DNA of 64,000 nucleotides from Streptomyces scopuliridis RB72 (GTDB taxonomy: Bacteria > Actinomycetota > Actinomycetes > Streptomycetales > Streptomycetaceae). This document shows positions 63,056 through 64,000 of the stretch, piece by piece. The position numbers were made by a program, and so were the translations under genes. Position 1 is the first letter of the stretch. The number at the start of each line of letters is the position of its first letter. Under the pieces are notes generated by a model. That model did not search any database. It had not been told where the DNA came from and was given only the letters and a program-made list of their open reading frames with translations. The DNA lies in assembly GCF_000718095.1 (NCBI RefSeq), contig NZ_JOEI01000033.1, positions 1-64,000 of the forward strand, in the 5' to 3' direction.

Positions 63056-63422
63056 GACCGCCTGGCAGACAGCCGCGTAACGTCTCTGTATACAGACCAA
63101 CCGCGGCGGAACATCAAAAATGCCCCGGACGGCACACAGGCAGGAGCTCCTCGAATACCGGAGCACCGCCGCGCGTATGCCACGGGGCGCATCGGGCGGT
63201 TCCATCGTCCGTACGGAACGATGGGCACCACCTGACCGGTGACCCGCCGCCCCTGAGGAGCGGCCAGGTGGGAGATCGGAGCCTCCACTTGTGGGCCGGG
63301 CACGCACGTGTCCGACCGGTCGTTACACAAGGTTAGCAGCTCCCCGGGGGTGGTGCGAACCCCCGCGTACCACTCCGCTCCCGGGGCCGGAGCCACTCGG
63401 GCGTACGCCTATCGTGTGGAGC
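63056..63422. other. infC leader and DUF1844 promoter region
   Basis: This 367-base gap holds no gene. At 63202-63224 an 11-bp hairpin with one bulge (CCATCG-T-CCGT / ACGG-AA-CGATGG) lies in the infC leader. A possible minus-strand promoter has TAACCT (complement of 63330-63335) as -10 with a poor -35 TTCGCA about 18 bases upstream. The long leader fits control by IF-3 or ribosomal protein. Confidence 0.4.
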
Positions 63423-63785
63423 ATGAGCGACGCGACCTCCCCCCAGGAAACCCCCGGCTATGACGCCATGGCCCGCGACATCGCGGAAGTACCCGCCGTC
63501 GAGGTGATCGTCACGGTCGCCGTGAATCTGATGAGCGCGGCCGCCGTCAAGCTCGGTCTGACCGAGGAGGGCGACGAGCACAAGGACCTGGACGAGGCGC
63601 GCAAGCTGGTCCACGCGCTGGCCGGGCTGATGGACGCGAGCGCGACGGAGATCAGTTCCTTCCACGCGGCTCCGCTGCGTGACGGACTGAAGTCGCTCCA
63701 GCTGGCGTTCCGCGAGGCGTCGCTCGTACCGGACGAGCCGGGGAAGGGCCCCGGCGAGAAGTACACGGGGCCGGTCTACGGCTGA
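63423..63785 (+). CDS. DUF1844 family protein
   Basis: A 120-residue protein with the DUF1844 pattern VEVIVTVAVNLMSAAAVKLG and LDEARKLVHALAGLMDA. Function unknown; it is widely found divergent from infC in actinobacteria. ATG at 63423 follows GTGGAG. The C-terminal 15 residues are variable. Confidence 0.87.
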   Translation: MSDATSPQETPGYDAMARDIAEVPAVEVIVTVAVNLMSAAAVKLGLTEEGDEHKDLDEARKLVHALAGLMDASATEISSFHAAPLRDGLKSLQLAFREASLVPDEPGKGPGEKYTGPVYG

Positions 63786-63832
63786 TCCGGCTCCACTGCT
63801 TTCAGGTACCTCACGCGTACTTCACTCGTACT

Positions 63833-64000
63833 TCACGCGCGTACGAAGAGGGGCTCGCCGGGTGGCGTGGCCTCGGCCGGCAGCAGTGCCAGGTCGAGTC
63901 CGCGTACCAGGCGGGCCCTCAGTACGTCATCGGCCGCGAGGGCCTCGGCGATCCTGCGGGCGGCCTCGGCCGGATGCGCGGCCGGGTCGAGCACGAGCGC
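63833..64000 (-). CDS. SseB-like protein, C-terminal part (runs off the window)
   Basis: The last 55 codons of a minus strand gene that continues past the right edge. The residues (EAARRIAEALAADDVLRARL, then LDLALLPAEATPPGEPLFVR) match the C-terminal domain of SseB-like proteins. No more can be said without the rest. Confidence 0.72.
   Translation of the reverse strand, partial: ALVLDPAAHPAEAARRIAEALAADDVLRARLVRGLDLALLPAEATPPGEPLFVRA

Overview
The window is a high-GC chromosomal segment from a Streptomyces or close relative. Evidence for this is the codon use, the rarity of TTA codons, TTG/GTG starts, Tat signals, and a gene order (metNIQ, arg genes, pheST, infC-rpmI-rplT, DUF1844) recognisable from Streptomyces core chromosomes. 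I found no insertion sequence, prophage, CRISPR array, tRNA or rRNA. Most genes are core metabolism or typical actinobacterial accessory genes.

Layout. 1-5.3 kb: end of a cobalamin region, with a BluB-CobT fusion protein and CobL. 5.4-9.3 kb: a GNAT enzyme and the methionine importer metNIQ, preceded by a cysteine-rich leader peptide and a 21-bp operator-like palindrome. 9.5-16.6 kb: small membrane proteins, a GNAT enzyme, a sigma-like protein, a Tat-exported glycerophosphodiesterase, an acyltransferase, and a TetR-controlled drug efflux pump. 16.6-29 kb: arginine biosynthesis in two blocks. argG and argH lie apart from argC-J-B-D-R, and between them sit a DUF488 gene, a PNPOx-like gene, an L,D-transpeptidase and a three-gene membrane flavin electron-transfer unit (ferric-reductase-like protein, FMN-binding protein, ApbE). 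29.2-31.3 kb: a GapR-like regulator and GAPDH, with codon use unlike their neighbours. 31.5-39.5 kb: two FtsX-type giant permeases with two ATPases, one carrying an AbrB-like tail. 39.6-42.2 kb: a DGPF protein and ECF42-type sigma factor pair with a matching ECF42-type promoter, plus a DUF1059 gene. 43.1-53.9 kb: RecQ and a coupled P-loop protein, a degenerate histidine phosphatase, a MocR-type regulator divergent from an EamA exporter, a GH10-like hydrolase, a 3-hydroxyacyl-CoA dehydrogenase, a TTA-containing small membrane gene, a NUDIX hydrolase and a TPR regulator. 54.2-63.8 kb: a SpoIIE-type phosphatase, pheST, an orphan histidine kinase, an rRNA/tRNA methyltransferase, the infC-rpmI-rplT operon, a DUF1844 gene and the 3' end of an SseB-like gene.

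How genes work together. BluB-CobT makes and activates the lower ligand of cobalamin, and CobL acts on the corrin ring. metNIQ imports methionine under apparent cysteine or sulfur control. The arg genes make arginine from glutamate, and ArgR is encoded last in the argCJBDR operon; promoters with AT-rich arginine-box-like elements precede argC and argG. The ferric-reductase-like protein, FMN-binding protein and ApbE should pass electrons from NAD(P)H to extracytoplasmic flavin. The ECF42 sigma factor probably drives the DGPF gene next to it. Nothing here is a wholly unknown system. The most interesting signals are regulatory: the cysteine leader, the ECF42 promoter, the probable ATC start of infC, the overlapping divergent start codons at 48136/48137, and paired TTA codons in an 85-residue gene.
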